Positions 4,138 through 6,635 of a stretch of DNA of 6,635 nucleotides are shown piece by piece. Source of the stretch: RGIG8775 sp045537235 (GTDB lineage: Bacteria > Bacillota > Clostridia > Oscillospirales > CAG-272). The notes under the pieces were generated by a model. The model saw only the letters and a program-made list of their open reading frames with translations, was not told the DNA's origin and did no database searches. How positions within the stretch are numbered: the first letter of the stretch is position 1; each line of letters opens with the position of its first letter. Both the position numbers and the translations under genes were made by a program. The stretch covers positions 1 through 6,635 of the forward strand of contig JAZSPB010000169.1 in assembly GCA_045537235.1 (NCBI GenBank), in the 5' to 3' direction.

Positions 4138-6333
4138 ATGTCTGTTATTTTCAATTCCGAGAAGAAAATTTTCAAGCTGGACACCGCCGGTTCCACCTAC
4201 ATATTCGGTGTCAATGTGGACGGCATTCTCGTTCACTACTACTACGGCGCTCCCATTGATGAATGCGATGTTGCCTACCTTGCCGAGCGCTTTGGCTTGC
4301 CCGGCATGAGTGCCAAGCCCCACTATGCCCCCGGAGGTCAGTTCTCTCTGGATGCGGCACCGCTGGAGTATCCCACCTCGGGCGTGGCGGATTATCGCCC
4401 CGTGGCATTGAGTGTTCGCGGCGCTGACGGCAATCCTGCCACCCTGATCCATTATGTTTCTCACAGGATCTACGCAGGCAAGCCTGCCATTTGCGGTCTT
4501 CCCGCCACCTTTGCGAGCGAGGACGAGGCTACCACCTTGGAGATCGAGACAGAGGATCGACACACCGGAGTCCGTGTGACGCTGTTCTATACTGCTTTTG
4601 AAAAGCTGTCGGTCATTACCCGCCATGCCGTGGTCACCAACGCATCCGATGTCGCGGTCAACATTGAGCGCGTATACAGCACTTGTGTGGACTTTAACAC
4701 CCACGATTATGACGTGGTTCATCTGCACGGACGTTGGGCGAAGGAGCGCAACTATTCCCGTACACCTTTGGACTATGCTACCCACCGTATTTCCAGTCTT
4801 CGCGGCTCGTCGGGCGCGGAGCACAATCCTTTCATGGCGTTGGTCTCCTCCGATGCAACCGAGGAGCACGGCGAAGCCTATGGCTTTAACTTTGTCTACA
4901 GCGGAAACTTCTCCGCCGAGGTCAATGTGGATGCGTGGGGTGCTTCCCGTTTTGTTATGGGCATCAATGCCGACAACTTCAACTGGCTGTTGGAGCCGGG
5001 TGAAAGCTTTACGGCGCCCGAGGTGGTCATGGTCTACTCCTGCGAAGGTCTGGGCGGCATGAGCCGTACCTTCCACAAGCTGTACCACAAGCATCTGATG
5101 CGCAGCGAGTGGCTGACCCGCCGCCGTCCCATTCTGATCAACAACTGGGAAGCAACATACTTTAATTTTGACGGAGACAAGCTGTTTGAGATCGCCAAAT
5201 CCGCATCCGAGCTTGGCATTGAGATGTTGGTTTTGGATGACGGTTGGTTTGGTGCCCGTAACCACGATCAGTGCGGTTTGGGTGACTGGTATGTCAACGA
5301 GAAAAAGCTGGGCGGTACTATGGGAGATCTGGTCAAACGGATCAACGGTATCGGCATGAAGTTCGGACTTTGGTTTGAGCCCGAGATGGTTTCGCCCGAC
5401 AGTGATCTTTTCCGTGCGCACCCCGACTGGTGTCTGCATATTGACGGCAGACCGATGAGTCTCGGTCGCCACCAGTGCATTTTGGATATGTCTCGCCAAG
5501 ATGTGCAGGATTACATTTTTGAGAGCCTTTGCCGGGTGCTTGACAATGCCAATATTGAGTATGTCAAGTGGGATTATAACCGCAACTTTACCGAGGCGGG
5601 CAGTGCGCTTCTTCCTCCCGAGCGGCAAAAAGAGGTACCTCATCGTTATATGTTGGGACTTTACAGCTTGTTGGAGCGGTTCCACGAGCGGTATCCTCAT
5701 ATTTTGTTGGAGGGATGTGCCAGCGGCGGCGGTCGTTTTGATCCCGGTATGCTGTATTATTCGCCCCAGATCTGGACGTCTGACTGCTCGGATGCCATTG
5801 AGCGGTTGGATATTCAGTACGGTACTTCGATGTGTTATCCGCCTTCGTCTATGGGGGCTCATGTCAGTGCGATCCCCAACCATCAGACGGGGCGTTCCAC
5901 CTCCTTCAAGACCCGTGGCGATGTGGCGATGGAGGGAACCTTCGGTTACGAGCTGGATTCGGGCAAGTTTACCGAGGAGGAGCGCGAGCTGGTAAAGGCG
6001 CAGGTCAAGCAGTATCATGAGTTTTATGATGTGACGCATTACGGAGAGCTGTACCGCTTGGTCAGTCCGTTTGAGGGCGACCGCAGTCGCAGTGCGTGGA
6101 TGACGGTATCGGAGGACAAGAAGGAAGCGCTGGTGACGATTGTGATTATTCGCACGCATTCCCGTGAGCGTCAGTTCTTGCGGTTGAGGGGGTTGGATCC
6201 TGTGAAGAAGTATCGGAATACCGAGACGGGGGAGGTTTATTCGGGTGCGGTTCTTATGAATGCAGGGTTTAATTTCGTGGCGTTTGCGGGGGACGGTGCT
6301 AGTAGGGTGATTCATTTGGTGGCGGAGGATTGA
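4138..6333 (+). CDS. Alpha-galactosidase, glycoside hydrolase family 36
   Basis: Retaining exo-glycosidase (EC 3.2.1.22) that removes terminal alpha-1,6-galactose from melibiose, raffinose and stachyose. At 731 aa it is the normal length for group I bacterial GH36 enzymes (RafA/AgaB/MelA type), which are usually tetramers. The order is: N-terminal beta-sandwich (about 1-320), catalytic barrel (about 330-640), C-terminal beta domain (about 640-731). Visible motifs are NNWEATYF with Trp337, VLDDGWFG (Asp367-Asp368), LWFEPEMVSPDSDLFRAHPD, KWDYNRN with nucleophile Asp479, GCASGGGRFDPG with Cys527, and WTSDCSDAIERL with acid/base Asp549. The 70-residue spacing between the two catalytic Asp residues equals the spacing I recall for the Geobacillus enzyme AgaB (478 and 548). 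No signal peptide, so it is cytoplasmic and needs an importer that is not in the window. ATG at 4138 is chosen for AAAGGAG six bases upstream; a further 21 in-frame upstream codons would run into the promoter. Transcribed divergently from ahcY. Confidence 0.97.
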   Translation: MSVIFNSEKKIFKLDTAGSTYIFGVNVDGILVHYYYGAPIDECDVAYLAERFGLPGMSAKPHYAPGGQFSLDAAPLEYPTSGVADYRPVALSVRGADGNPATLIHYVSHRIYAGKPAICGLPATFASEDEATTLEIETEDRHTGVRVTLFYTAFEKLSVITRHAVVTNASDVAVNIERVYSTCVDFNTHDYDVVHLHGRWAKERNYSRTPLDYATHRISSLRGSSGAEHNPFMALVSSDATEEHGEAYGFNFVYSGNFSAEVNVDAWGASRFVMGINADNFNWLLEPGESFTAPEVVMVYSCEGLGGMSRTFHKLYHKHLMRSEWLTRRRPILINNWEATYFNFDGDKLFEIAKSASELGIEMLVLDDGWFGARNHDQCGLGDWYVNEKKLGGTMGDLVKRINGIGMKFGLWFEPEMVSPDSDLFRAHPDWCLHIDGRPMSLGRHQCILDMSRQDVQDYIFESLCRVLDNANIEYVKWDYNRNFTEAGSALLPPERQKEVPHRYMLGLYSLLERFHERYPHILLEGCASGGGRFDPGMLYYSPQIWTSDCSDAIERLDIQYGTSMCYPPSSMGAHVSAIPNHQTGRSTSFKTRGDVAMEGTFGYELDSGKFTEEERELVKAQVKQYHEFYDVTHYGELYRLVSPFEGDRSRSAWMTVSEDKKEALVTIVIIRTHSRERQFLRLRGLDPVKKYRNTETGEVYSGAVLMNAGFNFVAFAGDGASRVIHLVAED

Positions 6334-6337
6334 GGGG

Positions 6338-6357
6338 GCGCTAACCATAGTTAGTGC
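6338..6357 (+). terminator. Hairpin just after the alpha-galactosidase stop codon
   Basis: GCGCTAAC (6338-6345) pairs with GTTAGTGC (6350-6357), 8 bp with one G-T, around a CATA loop. It begins 4 bases after the TGA stop and is followed by TATGTGTTTGTTTCGTT, which is U-rich but interrupted. It is a plausible weak intrinsic terminator and also the first hairpin of the tandem repeat described next. Confidence 0.5.
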
Positions 6358-6477
6358 TATGTGTTTGTTTCGTTACTTCTTTGCTTGTTCCAAGAAAAGG
6401 CGGCACTAACTGGGGTTAGTGCCATAGCAATGTTTTCGTTACTTCTTTGCTTGCCCAAAGAAGTAACCAAGAAAAGG
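6338..6477 (+). repeat. Two-unit tandem repeat made of hairpins
   Basis: Unit 1 (6338-6400) and unit 2 (6402-6477) share the same order of parts. First comes a CACTAAC/GTTAGTG hairpin (unit 2: a perfect 9-bp stem 6402-6410 with 6415-6423 around TGGG). Then comes the 17-mer CGTTACTTCTTTGCTTG (6371-6387 and 6437-6453), and last the 11-mer CCAAGAAAAGG (6390-6400 and 6467-6477). Unit 2 also has a second hairpin, GTTACTTCTTTG (6438-6449) with CAAAGAAGTAAC (6456-6467), a perfect 12-bp stem with a 6-base loop. Unit 1 lacks the right arm of that hairpin, as if about 11 bases were deleted. It lies directly downstream of the alpha-galactosidase and does not code for a credible protein. Confidence 0.8.
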
Positions 6478-6635
6478 CACGCAAGAGGGGAAGGCGTCCG
6501 CTCCCGCGGCCGCTGACTCTCCCCCTCTCGCGACTCTCCCTCTCTGCAAGGCGAGATTTGACGATTCCCCGCACGAGCTGACTGCTTCGCAACGGGATTG
6601 TTTCTGCCACGCATCGTGGTTAGAGGTGCGATGTT
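6478..6635. other. Non-coding GC-rich tail, no gene seen
   Basis: Together with the tandem repeat this makes about 300 bases without a gene. The stretch 6495-6550 is C-rich and simple, with GACTCTCCC occurring twice (6516-6524 and 6531-6539). Open frames here on the minus strand are short, Arg/Ser/Glu-rich and run through the repeat, so they are judged spurious. The last 30 bases contain a small CCACG-CAT-CGTGG stem (6607-6619) of no clear meaning. No tRNA or promoter of good quality is visible. Confidence 0.6.

Noticed and set aside
4132..6348. Long open frame of 738 codons on the minus strand
   Set aside because: It lies fully opposite the alpha-galactosidase, whose motifs are intact. The antisense protein has no recognisable domain and is a shadow produced by codon bias.
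6357..6614. Minus-strand 85-codon open frame at the right end
   Set aside because: It is composed of the tandem hairpin repeat and C-rich simple sequence read backwards; no ribosome binding site and repetitive peptide.
6590..6635. tRNA-like end or attachment site at the right edge
   Set aside because: Only a 5-bp stem is present and no cloverleaf, CCA or TTCGA loop can be drawn.

Overview
The window is about 6.6 kb of chromosomal-type DNA from what looks like a low-to-mid-GC gut Clostridia/Firmicutes relative. This is an inference from three things: the short adenosylhomocysteinase related to archaeal/clostridial forms, a DUF1836-type regulator, and a bacterial GH36 alpha-galactosidase with strong AGGAGG-like ribosome binding sites. 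There is no phage, plasmid, CRISPR, tRNA or rRNA signature. Five genes are convincing.

Layout. (1) 1-138: a palindromic repeat whose edge lies 2 bp from the stop codon of the first gene. (2) 136-1495, minus strand: a two-gene unit. The upstream gene encodes a DUF1836-like MerR-type DNA-binding protein with a Lys/Glu-rich tail. It overlaps by 23 bp a downstream gene for a secreted lipoprotein. (3) 1496-1909: a divergent intergenic region with a clean sigma-A promoter on each side of a 283-bp near-perfect palindrome. (4) 1910-2455, plus strand: a small protein with two membrane helices. (5) 2456-2657: a convergent intergenic region with a third palindromic repeat. (6) 2658-3899, minus strand: S-adenosylhomocysteine hydrolase (ahcY). 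(7) 3900-4137: a divergent promoter region with operator-like tandem AT-rich repeats. (8) 4138-6333, plus strand: GH36 alpha-galactosidase with intact catalytic aspartates. (9) 6334-6635: a non-coding tail with a tandem repeat built from hairpins and then GC-rich sequence in which I see no gene.

How the genes relate. The five genes do not form one pathway. The regulator/lipoprotein pair is probably co-translated and may form a regulator-effector unit. ahcY clears S-adenosylhomocysteine for the methyl cycle. The alpha-galactosidase processes imported galacto-oligosaccharides in the cytoplasm; no transporter is in view.

The most unusual content is the repeat family. Three copies of a 49-bp hairpin (14-nt arms, always a 21-nt centre) lie at 10-58, 1692-1740 and 2521-2569. 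The middle copy is flanked by two inverted arms of 112 and 108 bp that differ only by homopolymer lengths and one single-base indel. The outer copies have one short arm each, ending at the stop codon of the neighbouring minus-strand gene. This resembles a MITE-like or extragenic palindromic element that has supplied terminators in two places and part of a promoter in a third. That interpretation is inference; the repeat structure itself is read directly from the sequence.
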